From: Faecalicatena faecalis
Lineage (GTDB): Bacteria > Bacillota > Clostridia > Lachnospirales > Lachnospiraceae
Length of the DNA: 64,000 bases
NCBI RefSeq assembly: GCF_012524165.2
Contig: NZ_JABACJ020000011.1
Coordinates: 83,835-147,834 of the forward strand
Direction of reading: 5' to 3'
Notes under the pieces: generated by a model
The model's input: the letters and a program-made list of their open reading frames with translations, nothing else
Databases searched by the model: none
Told to the model about the DNA's origin: nothing
Shown: one piece after another, positions 33,774 through 41,938 of the stretch
How positions within the stretch are numbered: the stretch's first letter is position 1
Layout of the letters: each line of letters starts with the position of its first letter
Position numbers and translations under genes: made by a program

Positions 33774-34749
33774 ATATAACTATAAAGAAACGGAATATAA
33801 TACCCCTTTCATATACAACAGGGCAGATCCTCAAATTTACAGACATTCTGACGGAATGTACTATTTTACTGCTTCGGTACCAGAATATGACCGGCTTATA
33901 TTAAGAAAATCTGACAGTATTAAGGGACTTCGTGAGGCAGAGGAAAAGATTATATGGAGAAAACATAGTTCTGGAAAACAGAGCATTCATATCTGGGCGC
34001 CCGAGCTTCATTATTTGTGGGGAAAATGGTATATTTACTATGCAGCAGGAGATAAAGACGATATCTGGGCAATCAGGCCCTATGTTCTGGCATGTACGGG
34101 GAATGATCCGATCCGGGATGAATGGATAGAACTGGGGCAGATGCAGGCTGCGGAAGAAGACGAGTTTTCGTTTCTGGATTTCTCTCTGGATGCCACGGTT
34201 ATGCTGCACAATGGTGAATATTATTATATCTGGGCTGAAAAAACAGGGACGGGAAAAAAGATTTCGAACTTATACATAGCGAGAATGGAAGCGCCTGATA
34301 AACTGTCAACTCCACAGGAATTGCTTTCGAAGCCGGATTATCCATGGGAACGAAGTGGCTTCTGGGTAAATGAGGGACCAGCGGTTTTAAAACACAATGG
34401 CCGGATATATCTGACCTATTCTGCCAGCGATACAGGAAAGGCATACTGCATGGGGATGCTGTCTGTAAATGAAACAGAGGATATATTGGACCCGAATAAT
34501 TGGTCAAAACGTATAACACCTGTATTGTGTACGGATGAGAAAAAAGGGATTTTTGGACCGGGTCATAATTCTTTTGTAAAGTCAGATGATGGGAAAAAAG
34601 ATATCTGTGTTTTTCATGCCCGCTGTTATGATGAAATAGAAGGGGACCCTTTATATGATCCTAACCGTCATACCATGATGATTGAAGTACAATGGGATGA
34701 AAAAGGTGAACCTGTTTTTGATCTGGGAAAAATATATAGGGGCGAATAA
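33766..34749 (+). CDS. GH43 exo-alpha-1,5-L-arabinofuranosidase-like (paralog, locus 2)
   Basis: 327 residues, no signal peptide. Catalytic-type residues: Asp21 in NRADPQIYR, Asp in FSLDATV and Glu203 in WVNEGPA. IWAPELHY, GPGHNSF and EIEGDPLYDPNRHTMM match the copy at 6059-7027. Together with GH51 it would trim imported linear arabino-oligosaccharides to arabinose. It is the last gene of the operon. Confidence 0.88.
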   Translation: MNKYNYKETEYNTPFIYNRADPQIYRHSDGMYYFTASVPEYDRLILRKSDSIKGLREAEEKIIWRKHSSGKQSIHIWAPELHYLWGKWYIYYAAGDKDDIWAIRPYVLACTGNDPIRDEWIELGQMQAAEEDEFSFLDFSLDATVMLHNGEYYYIWAEKTGTGKKISNLYIARMEAPDKLSTPQELLSKPDYPWERSGFWVNEGPAVLKHNGRIYLTYSASDTGKAYCMGMLSVNETEDILDPNNWSKRITPVLCTDEKKGIFGPGHNSFVKSDDGKKDICVFHARCYDEIEGDPLYDPNRHTMMIEVQWDEKGEPVFDLGKIYRGE

Positions 34750-34804
34750 CTGCTATGGGCGGGGCCTCTTCTCAGTAGATTACATTACACCATGAAAGTA
34801 AATT

Positions 34805-34894
34805 AACCTGTTGTGCTAACTCGATTTGAAAAAACTGTAGACTACTAAAAATAAGCTGTTTAAGTTTTTGGATTTTTGGTTGGCACAACAGGTT
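34805..34894. repeat. 90-bp element with 16-bp terminal inverted repeats
   Basis: AACCTGTTGTGCTAAC at 34805-34820 pairs with GTTGGCACAACAGGTT at 34879-34894 over all 16 positions (one G-T). The 58-base interior is AT-rich and has no ORF. AATT occurs next to both ends (34801-34804 and 34896-34899, the second offset by one base). It lies between convergent genes, so it could be a bidirectional terminator structure or a small MITE-like element. Confidence 0.6.
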
Positions 34895-34911
34895 GAATTA
34901 TATAATATGTT

Positions 34912-36795
34912 TTACCCAAGAAAACGGCTGGTTGTATTTGTACTGCTGATAATTGCAACGATCACGCCGGTAATAATACCTGCTAGATAAGGATTTTTGG
35001 TTATTTTATATAGTACGCGGTCGATGACGGAGGCACCTGGTATAATAATTAAAAACGCCCATAATTGTGCGATGTTCATAGGTGCATTATTATTGGACCA
35101 TGCCATGTGCCCAATTGCTACATAAGTACCATACTGGATTGCCAGTAAAATCAGGATTGGAAGCAGAGCCACGATTGTAAGTACCAGGTTATTTGACCAG
35201 GAATGCTTTCCACCGATCTGGTTAAAGTTAAAACAGTTGCTTGCTGCAGAATATGTAATGTAAAATATCAGGAACAGGAAGGCATGTGGGAAAAGAGCCA
35301 TCCGTAGAGTGTTTGCATTAAATGCTTTAATGCCTACATTCCAGATTCTGAAATCGCTTACAAAGAAGTAGTCTGCAAAAAATACCCAGGCATATGCGGC
35401 AGCAATAACGACTGCAGCAAGGAGAAGTGTTTTTCCTAATTTTTTTAGTGGCATTTTTACACCAATTTCATTCAGGTCAAGTCCGGTTGCCTTTCCATAG
35501 ATCTTGTAGCTTGCACACATTACAGCAATAGAAATAACCCCACAGAGGGCAGCCCAAAGTGCAATGCCAAAGATCATAGGTTGTTCTGTAAATGTCAGAT
35601 TTTTTCCAAATTCTACGACGGGCTGATAGGATAGAGCACCAATAACAGTACTAATCGCAGAACCAAATATGAACCACAATATTCCGTTCTTATTAGTCTT
35701 TCTGGCAGTGGCAATCTCATTTGCACGGAGCTTTTCAAAATATGGCGTATAAAGTAATGTTGTAGCAAAAGAGATGATAAACATTACGAAACCGATCATT
35801 CCGACAAAATTAAGAGCTTCTTTTAACTGCCAAATCTGATTAGAAGCAGGAAGTTCAACCGGAGATCCGAATGCTTCATTAAAAAAGGTGATGGTTGCCG
35901 TTGCAGATCTTTTACTGAAATGTGACCAGGGATGAATCTGTACAGGGTTAAAAATTGCACGTATGGCATCTTCACCACTAATTGTTTCGTGATAGATCGT
36001 ATCTGCTTTTCGTGTTTCAAGCCCGGAAGGGTCTTTCCCAAAATGCAGGAATGACTGTGCGTAGTAACTTTCGTCCATATAATAAGGTGCTTGGAGAAGA
36101 GTTCCGCTTTCTGTCATAGTCTGTTGGAAAAATTCATCGTATTTACTTGCTATGATTCCGACATCACGGGTATTATACATGTTGGCATAGTTACCATCAA
36201 GACCTGCCAATGTAGCGAGTCCGCCCATTGTGTTTGGACTGTCGGTATACATGGCGTCGATACAATTCAATAAGACTGCTGAAATAATAGGGGCTTCACT
36301 GGCATCGTCTGCTAATACTGCCAGATTGCTGGACATACCTCCCATAGAATGTCCTGTGACACCAATTTTTTCTTTATCAACATAAGGCAGTCTGGATAAT
36401 TCCAGAGCACCCTGATATACAGAAATAAAGTTAAAACCAGTTCCATTCTCTCCTGCATAGTCGGCAATATCAGATTCTCCGCACCCGGGTTGGTCAACGG
36501 CAAGTACAACATAACCGCGCCGGGATAATTCTACGCTGTTAGAATCCTGCATTTCTTTGTTGTTGAGGTACCCATGGCTTGTTACAACTGCTGGTGCAGG
36601 ATGCTTGGCACTCGCATTATCAGGAATATACAGATTGGCACTGATGCCGATACCGGCTTCTGTTTCCCAGTATATGTGTTTTACAGAGACATGTCCACCA
36701 TTGGTCTGCACAAGCGAAACTCCGATCATACTGATAAACATCAATATAATCGATATGCAGAGAAACCTCTTTGATCTCTTCTTTACTCGTTCCAT
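34912..36795 (-). CDS. Membrane-embedded alpha/beta hydrolase
   Basis: 627 residues with an unusual build. An N-terminal membrane anchor (about 10-30) is followed by an extracellular alpha/beta-hydrolase domain with nucleophile Ser150 in GVTGHSMGGMS and an oxyanion-type VTSHGYLNN. The C-terminal half (about 330-625) has some eight membrane segments. The hydrolase part resembles dienelactone-hydrolase/CocE-like esterases. Whether the membrane half transports anything is unknown. It is divergent from a LacI gene across a region with repeated ACTTTATT boxes. An esterase role on acetylated or feruloylated arabinan side groups would fit but is speculation. Confidence 0.75.
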   Translation of the reverse strand: MERVKKRSKRFLCISIILMFISMIGVSLVQTNGGHVSVKHIYWETEAGIGISANLYIPDNASAKHPAPAVVTSHGYLNNKEMQDSNSVELSRRGYVVLAVDQPGCGESDIADYAGENGTGFNFISVYQGALELSRLPYVDKEKIGVTGHSMGGMSSNLAVLADDASEAPIISAVLLNCIDAMYTDSPNTMGGLATLAGLDGNYANMYNTRDVGIIASKYDEFFQQTMTESGTLLQAPYYMDESYYAQSFLHFGKDPSGLETRKADTIYHETISGEDAIRAIFNPVQIHPWSHFSKRSATATITFFNEAFGSPVELPASNQIWQLKEALNFVGMIGFVMFIISFATTLLYTPYFEKLRANEIATARKTNKNGILWFIFGSAISTVIGALSYQPVVEFGKNLTFTEQPMIFGIALWAALCGVISIAVMCASYKIYGKATGLDLNEIGVKMPLKKLGKTLLLAAVVIAAAYAWVFFADYFFVSDFRIWNVGIKAFNANTLRMALFPHAFLFLIFYITYSAASNCFNFNQIGGKHSWSNNLVLTIVALLPILILLAIQYGTYVAIGHMAWSNNNAPMNIAQLWAFLIIIPGASVIDRVLYKITKNPYLAGIITGVIVAIISSTNTTSRFLG

Positions 36796-36842
36796 TTTAT
36801 TTACCCTCCTTAGTAATGATAGAGAAATTTTATGATTGAATG

Positions 36843-36912
36843 AACTTTATTACTATTGCAAATAAAGTGTTTTTAACTTTATTTTAACTTTATTATTTAA
36901 AAGAACTTTATT
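36843..36912. promoter_or_regulatory. Cluster of five ACTTTATT boxes in a divergent intergenic region
   Basis: AACTTTATT occurs at 36843, 36875, 36886 and 36904 on the plus strand, and its reverse AATAAAGT at 36861-36868. Two direct copies are 11 bp apart. The cluster lies between the divergent hydrolase and LacI genes, where operators and both promoters must sit. Confidence 0.5.
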
Positions 36913-36979
36913 TCTATAGATCTCTATGGTATTTTATAGGCAGAGTCAAACTACTGGCAATGAAAAGAGGAGGTCTGCT

Positions 36980-37987
36980 ATGTCTATTACGGCAAAGGAA
37001 TTAGCACAAAAACTTAATATTTCGGCAACTGCTGTATCCATGGCGCTAAATAACCGTCCAGGTGTAAGTACTACGACCCGGAATCGAATTTTAGAGGCTG
37101 CAGAAAAATATGGTTATGATCTAAGCCGACATCAGATTTCCAAGATTCAAAGCAACGAAATATATTTTATAGCTTACCGTGCATACGATACCGTTCTGAA
37201 TTATAATGGTATCTTTTTTGAGATGTTTGAGGGAATGGAAGAAGAATGCCGGAAAAGTAACTATCATATTCAAATATTACATGTAAACGATTCAGAAATA
37301 GATGTGGAAAATATAATCGGAGAACTTAGAATACGTTCAACAGCGGGTCTTATATTGCTAGGCACTACGATTACTAAAAAGGCCTGTCTTGCGTTCCTTG
37401 CTCTTGGGGTTCCGACCATATTGCTGGACAGTTATCTGGATGCTTTAGAGTGTAGTAGTGTACTTATAAATAATAAGCAGGGGGCATACCTTGCAGCAGA
37501 ATATTTGATACATACTCGTAAAGCTCAGCCTGGATATATTTCATCGACATTGCGGCTTGGCAACTTTGAGGAACGCCAAATGGGCTTTCGGAGTGCATTG
37601 CGTGATCATGGACTCTCACCAGCCAAATCAGTAACCCATGAAGTTTCTCCCTCCATAGAGGGAGCTTTTACTGATATGCTGGATATCATAGAAAAGGGGG
37701 AGGAATTAGCAGACTGCTATTTTGCGGAAAATGACCTTATTGCGATAGGTACCATAAAAGCCCTGACTCTTTGTGGAATTAAAGTTCCCGATGAGGTGGG
37801 GATTATTGGTTTCGATAATATTGGTATGTGTAGTGTGGTTCAGCCTGCTTTGACGAGTATTTCCATACCCCGGAAATTTATGGGGCAGACAGCAGCAAGG
37901 CAATTAATCTACCAGATTCAGGAGAATAACCTTCATCCGGTTAAGATTGAAGTTGCAGCAAAGTTGATAAAACGTTTTTCTGTATAA
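36980..37987 (+). CDS. LacI-family transcriptional regulator
   Basis: 335 residues from ATG 36980 (AGAGGAGG upstream). HTH: SITAKELAQKLNISATAVSMALNNRPGVS. The hinge region NYGYDLSRHQ lacks the usual ARSL hinge helix, which is a departure from the other LacI proteins here. The effector domain has ENDLIAIGTIKAL, EVGIIGFDNIGMCSVVQPALTSISIPR. It probably controls the divergent membrane hydrolase and possibly the arabinan genes that end 34.7 kb into the window. Confidence 0.9.
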   Translation: MSITAKELAQKLNISATAVSMALNNRPGVSTTTRNRILEAAEKYGYDLSRHQISKIQSNEIYFIAYRAYDTVLNYNGIFFEMFEGMEEECRKSNYHIQILHVNDSEIDVENIIGELRIRSTAGLILLGTTITKKACLAFLALGVPTILLDSYLDALECSSVLINNKQGAYLAAEYLIHTRKAQPGYISSTLRLGNFEERQMGFRSALRDHGLSPAKSVTHEVSPSIEGAFTDMLDIIEKGEELADCYFAENDLIAIGTIKALTLCGIKVPDEVGIIGFDNIGMCSVVQPALTSISIPRKFMGQTAARQLIYQIQENNLHPVKIEVAAKLIKRFSV

Positions 37988-38052
37988 GCTGTTCTGCTAA
38001 AGTATATTAAAAATAACTCATAGTGAAAAGTTTAAAATTACAGTTTAGATTT

Positions 38053-38106
38053 AGTGGAAACTTCCACAAATCCTTCCTTGACATTCTGATTTTGCTGTGA
38101 TACGCT
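38053..38106 (+). promoter_or_regulatory. Promoter region of metG
   Basis: TTGACA at 38078-38083, a 17-base spacer and a weak TACGCT at 38101-38106 would start transcription near 38113, at the 5' end of the T-box. A 14-bp symmetric sequence, GTGGAAACTTCCAC, lies just upstream at 38053-38066. Nothing else is recognisable between the LacI stop (37987) and here. Confidence 0.5.
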
Positions 38107-38112
38107 TTTTAA

Positions 38113-38482
38113 CAGACCAAACAGAATACTCAAAAGAGAACGCAATGACGAAGAGAGTAACCTGAAGGACATTTTACAGAGAATTCCCGGAGGATTCATA
38201 CCGACAAGGGCCCTATATGTGCTGCTTTTGTTTGGAGGATCTCGAAGCTGAGAGGGATGAATGAAGTGCAGGCGAACATGGCTTCCGAGCGGCGCACCGA
38301 ACAGACAGCAGATGAGAAGTAAGATTTTTGATGCTGTTTTTTGCAAGGCTGCGATGGGTTCGCCCTTTATAGCGAAGAAGTGCTTGACGGCACTTGCTGA
38401 GGCTCTATCCGTGAGGGTAGGGTGAACTAGGAGTGGTAACACGGATATATCCGTCTTCTTATTTTAGAAGGCGGTTTTTTTT
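38113..38482 (+). promoter_or_regulatory. T-box leader with terminator, methionine type
   Basis: The leader has the T-box order of motifs: AACGCAATGACGAAGAGAGTA near 38140-38160 (Stem I kink-turn and GA region), a later GAACATGGC...CCGAGC block, and a T-box bulge with TGGT at 38434-38437. TGGT would pair with tRNA ending ACCA, that is with discriminator A as in tRNA-Met. A terminator follows: CCGTCTTCT (38451-38459), AGAAGGCGG (38466-38474) and eight T. The specifier codon was not placed with confidence. Uncharged tRNA-Met should allow read-through into metG. Confidence 0.8.
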
Positions 38483-38595
38483 ATGATATGGGAAAGTTCG
38501 AAGAACTATCCCATATCATAAGAAGCCGTCAGCATTTTCGCGTATCAACAAATTAATTCATATAAGGACACTGTCTTCGGGGAAAAGCCGTGTCC
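38482..38595 (+). other. Extra hairpins between T-box terminator and metG
   Basis: A 12-bp perfect stem (38482-38493 with 38509-38520) continues, after one A-A mismatch, into AGTTC/GAACT, giving a very long hairpin. A second hairpin, GGACAC (38566-38571) with GTGTCC (38590-38595), ends just before the AAGGAG ribosome site. Neither has a T-run. Their function is unclear. Confidence 0.5.
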
Positions 38596-38615
38596 CAAAA
38601 AAGGAGAGAGAAACT

Positions 38616-40526
38616 ATGTCAGAGAAACCAAAGTATTACATCACAACCGCGATTGCCTATACATCAGGCAAGCCGCACATCGGAAACACATATGAGATTG
38701 TCCTCGCAGATGCAATTGCAAGATATAAGAGAAGCCAGGGCTACGATGTGTTCTTCCAGACAGGAACAGACGAACACGGTCAGAAAATTGAATTAAAGGC
38801 TGATGAGGCCGGCATTACACCAAAGGAATTTGTGGATGGTGTTGCAGGAGAGATTCAGAGAATTTGGGATTTAATGGATACTTCCTATGACAAGTTCATC
38901 CGTACAACAGATGATTATCATGAGAAACAGGTTCAGAAGATTTTCAAGAAATTATACGACAAGGGAGACATTTACAAGGGGCATTACGAAGGAATGTACT
39001 GTACTCCATGTGAGTCTTTCTTCACAGAATCACAGTTAGTAGACGGAAAATGCCCTGACTGTGGACGTGAGGTTCAGCCTGCGAAGGAAGAGGCATACTT
39101 CTTTAAAATGAGCAAATATGCAGACCGCCTGATTGAGCATATCAATACACACCCGGAATTCATTCAGCCGGTATCACGTAAGAATGAGATGATGAACAAC
39201 TTCCTGCTTCCGGGACTTCAGGATTTGTGTGTATCCAGAACCTCCTTCAAGTGGGGAATCCCGGTAGACTTCGATCCAAAGCATGTAGTCTATGTATGGC
39301 TGGATGCGCTGACCAACTACATCACCGGAATTGGATATGACTGCGATGGCGAGTGCACAGACCAGTTCAAGAAGGACTGGCCGGCAGACCTGCACCTGAT
39401 CGGAAAAGACATCATCCGTTTCCATACCATCTACTGGCCGATTTTCCTGATGGCACTGGATCTTCCACTGCCGAAGCAGATTTTCGGGCATCCGTGGCTG
39501 TTACAGGGCGATGGCAAGATGAGCAAGTCCAAAGGAAACGTGCTGTATGCAGATGAGCTGGTTGATTTCTTTGGTGTGGATGCAGTCCGCTACTTCGTTC
39601 TCCACGAAATGCCGTTCGAGAATGACGGTGTGATTTCCTGGGAACTGATGGTAGAGCGTCTGAATTCTGATCTGGCAAACACACTTGGAAATCTGGTCAA
39701 CCGTACCGTTTCTATGACGAATAAATATTTTGGCGGCGTGGTAACTGACAAAGGCGTGGCAGAGGAAGTAGATGCCGACTTAAAGGCTGTTGTAGAGAAT
39801 ACACCGAAGGCAGTGGAAGCGAAGATGAACGACCTTCGTGTGGCAGATGCAATGACAGAGATCTTTAACCTGTTCAAACGCTGCAATAAATACATTGATG
39901 AGACAATGCCATGGGTACTTGCAAAGGATGAAGCAAAGAAAGACAGACTTGAGACTGTACTGTGGAACCTGATTCAGAGCATTTCCGCAGGTGCAAGACT
40001 TCTGGAGTCCTTCATGCCGTCCACAAGTGAAAAGATACTGGCACAGTTAAATGACGGACACGTCACAGATAAGCCGGAAATCCTGTTCCAGAGACTGGAT
40101 CTGGAGGAAGTCCTGAAAAAAGTAGAAGAACTTCACCCACCTGTAGCCGATACAGAAGAAGCTGCGGGGGAAGAGGCTGTGATCGACATCGAAGCAAAAC
40201 CAGAAATCACATTCGAGCAGTTCGGTGCAATGCAGTTCCAGGTAGGCGAAATCATTGCCTGTGAAGAAGTGAAGAAATCCAAGAAATTACTGTGCTCCCA
40301 GGTAAAAGTCGGAAGTCAGGTCAAACAGATCGTTTCTGGTATCAAAGCACATTATACAGCAGAGGAAATGGTCGGTAAGAAGGTCATGGTGCTCGTGAAC
40401 TTAAAACCTGCGAAACTAGCTGGCGTACTGTCAGAGGGAATGCTGCTCTGCGCAGAGGATGCAGACGGAAATCTGGCATTGATGACACCGGAGAAAAATA
40501 TGCCGGCAGGGGCAGAGATCTGCTAG
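38616..40526 (+). CDS. metG: Methionyl-tRNA synthetase
   Basis: 636 residues. Class-I signatures are present as KPHIGNTYE (HIGH equivalent) and KMSKSKGN. A zinc knuckle reads CTPC...CPDC in the connective peptide. The anticodon-binding helical domain follows, and a C-terminal EMAP/Trbp111-like tRNA-binding domain starts near 535 (FQVGEIIACEEVKKSKKLL). AAAGGAGAG precedes ATG 38616. It is controlled by the T-box upstream. Confidence 0.98.
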   Translation: MSEKPKYYITTAIAYTSGKPHIGNTYEIVLADAIARYKRSQGYDVFFQTGTDEHGQKIELKADEAGITPKEFVDGVAGEIQRIWDLMDTSYDKFIRTTDDYHEKQVQKIFKKLYDKGDIYKGHYEGMYCTPCESFFTESQLVDGKCPDCGREVQPAKEEAYFFKMSKYADRLIEHINTHPEFIQPVSRKNEMMNNFLLPGLQDLCVSRTSFKWGIPVDFDPKHVVYVWLDALTNYITGIGYDCDGECTDQFKKDWPADLHLIGKDIIRFHTIYWPIFLMALDLPLPKQIFGHPWLLQGDGKMSKSKGNVLYADELVDFFGVDAVRYFVLHEMPFENDGVISWELMVERLNSDLANTLGNLVNRTVSMTNKYFGGVVTDKGVAEEVDADLKAVVENTPKAVEAKMNDLRVADAMTEIFNLFKRCNKYIDETMPWVLAKDEAKKDRLETVLWNLIQSISAGARLLESFMPSTSEKILAQLNDGHVTDKPEILFQRLDLEEVLKKVEELHPPVADTEEAAGEEAVIDIEAKPEITFEQFGAMQFQVGEIIACEEVKKSKKLLCSQVKVGSQVKQIVSGIKAHYTAEEMVGKKVMVLVNLKPAKLAGVLSEGMLLCAEDADGNLALMTPEKNMPAGAEIC

Positions 40527-40568
40527 ATCAGATTATCAAGAACATGAAATAATTATCATATAGAAAAG

Positions 40569-40607
40569 GGGAACGCAGATCAAGATATGTCTGCGTTCCC
40601 TATTTTT
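40569..40607 (+). terminator. Rho-independent terminator after metG
   Basis: An 11-bp perfect stem GGGAACGCAGA (40569-40579) with TCTGCGTTCCC (40590-40600) is followed by TATTTTT. It lies between metG and the convergent glycosyltransferase gene and may serve both directions. Confidence 0.85.
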
Positions 40608-41553
40608 AATTGTGACTTTTTGAAAAGCCTTCTTCTCTTTTTACAATGTAAAGCGGCCGCCTCTTCGTCTCCATATAGTCTTTCGACACATACTGTCCCA
40701 ATACAGAGAGAAACAAAAGCTGTATTCCATTCAGCACCAATATCAGCAGAACAATCATCATAATTCCACTGATAGGGGCTCCAAAGAGAAGGGCACGTAC
40801 TGCGGCCCCAATTCCCAGAAGTACGGCAATCCCAAGCAGGATGCTCCCCGTTGTTCCAGCCAATGTAACAGGTGCGGTGGAGAAGGAAAAGATTCCATCT
40901 AATGCATAGCGAAACAGGCTTTTAAAATTCCATTTGCTGTCTCCGGCAGCTCTCTCTACATTATGAAAAGGAATCCATTTGGTATCGAATCCGATAAAGG
41001 AGAAAATCCCTTTCATATACCGGTTATATTCTTTAAATTCAAGGATGGAGTCTGCCATCGCCCGGTTCATCATTCTAAAATCCCCGGCCCCGTCGCTCAT
41101 ATTGAGATCACATAATTTATTGATGACCTTATAAAAGCTTCTGGAAAGGAAGTTACGGACCTTCCCTTCTCCTTCCCGATCCTCGCGGAATCCCGCGCAG
41201 CAGTCATAGCCTTCATTTTTCAGGACACGGTACATCTCTTTTAACAATGCTGGTGGATGCTGAAGGTCAGCGTCCATAAAGACACAATAATCTCCGTCTG
41301 CGTGCTGCAGCCCAGCATACATAGCTGCTTCCTTTCCGAAGTTCCTGGAAAATGATAAGTACTTACAGCGCTTGTCCTTATAAGCCAGACTTTCCAGGAT
41401 ATCCGGTGTATGGTCCCGGCTTCCGTCATCGATAAAAATAAATTCACATTCTGCGTTCTCGATATCCCGGACCGCCTTTTCGGTTTCGTTGTAAAACAAA
41501 AGAAGTACTTGTTCTTCGTTATAACAGGGTACAATAATACTGATTTTATCCAT
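40606..41553 (-). CDS. GtrB/CsbB-like polyprenyl-phosphate glycosyltransferase (GT2)
   Basis: 315 residues from ATG 41553 on the minus strand, with AAAGGAGG upstream. GT2 motifs: ISIIVPCYNEEQ, FIDDGSRDHT, DADLQHPP (DxD) and GAGDFRMMNR. Two C-terminal membrane segments follow (about 228-300). Family members transfer a sugar from a nucleotide sugar to undecaprenyl phosphate on the cytoplasmic face. It overlaps the GtrA gene by eight bases. With the GtrA and YfhO genes it matches the Bacillus CsbB-GtcA-YfhO type of surface-glycosylation system. Confidence 0.92.
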   Translation of the reverse strand: MDKISIIVPCYNEEQVLLLFYNETEKAVRDIENAECEFIFIDDGSRDHTPDILESLAYKDKRCKYLSFSRNFGKEAAMYAGLQHADGDYCVFMDADLQHPPALLKEMYRVLKNEGYDCCAGFREDREGEGKVRNFLSRSFYKVINKLCDLNMSDGAGDFRMMNRAMADSILEFKEYNRYMKGIFSFIGFDTKWIPFHNVERAAGDSKWNFKSLFRYALDGIFSFSTAPVTLAGTTGSILLGIAVLLGIGAAVRALLFGAPISGIMMIVLLILVLNGIQLLFLSVLGQYVSKDYMETKRRPLYIVKREEGFSKSHN

Positions 41554-41938
41554 GATTCGGTTCCTCCTTTTGAAAGATTTTATACTTGCATAGCACATAG
41601 TTAGACAATACGGTAATGATGCTGACCACCACCTTTGATGGCAGAGGATGGAGGCCCAGGCAGCTTACGGTCAGCCAGAGCAGTATATTTTCTGCCATGA
41701 GAGTCAGGAAACGCAGGAAAACAAAGGAGCTGAATTCCTGTAAAATATGTCCTTTGGAATGGAATACCCATCTGCGGTTCATGACATAGGCCGTCAGGAC
41801 CGCGCCGATCCATGCAACTGTATTTGCAGCAAGATATTCCACCTTCGCCTGAATGAGGATAAAGTAAATAATATAGTTGACCAAAGTCGTGGCCCCGCCG
41901 CTGACACAGTAGCAGAGCAGTTCTTTTTTCGATTTCAT
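41546..41938 (-). CDS. GtrA/GtcA-family membrane protein
   Basis: 130 residues with four membrane segments in the GtrA pattern (LLCYCVSGGATTLVNYIIYF, AWIGAVLTAYVMNRRWVF, VVSIITVLSNYVLCKYKIF). Proteins of this family are thought to flip polyprenyl-linked sugars across the membrane. The start overlaps the end of the YfhO-like gene by four bases, so the three genes form a coupled minus-strand operon. Confidence 0.92.
   Translation of the reverse strand: MKSKKELLCYCVSGGATTLVNYIIYFILIQAKVEYLAANTVAWIGAVLTAYVMNRRWVFHSKGHILQEFSSFVFLRFLTLMAENILLWLTVSCLGLHPLPSKVVVSIITVLSNYVLCKYKIFQKEEPNHG

Noticed and set aside
34912..36795. Interpretation of the membrane hydrolase as two separate genes
   Set aside because: The frame is continuous with no internal ribosome site at the junction near residue 330, so a fusion protein is more likely.
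38038..38442. A 134-residue minus-strand open frame in the metG leader
   Set aside because: It lies opposite the T-box and has no family resemblance or ribosome site.
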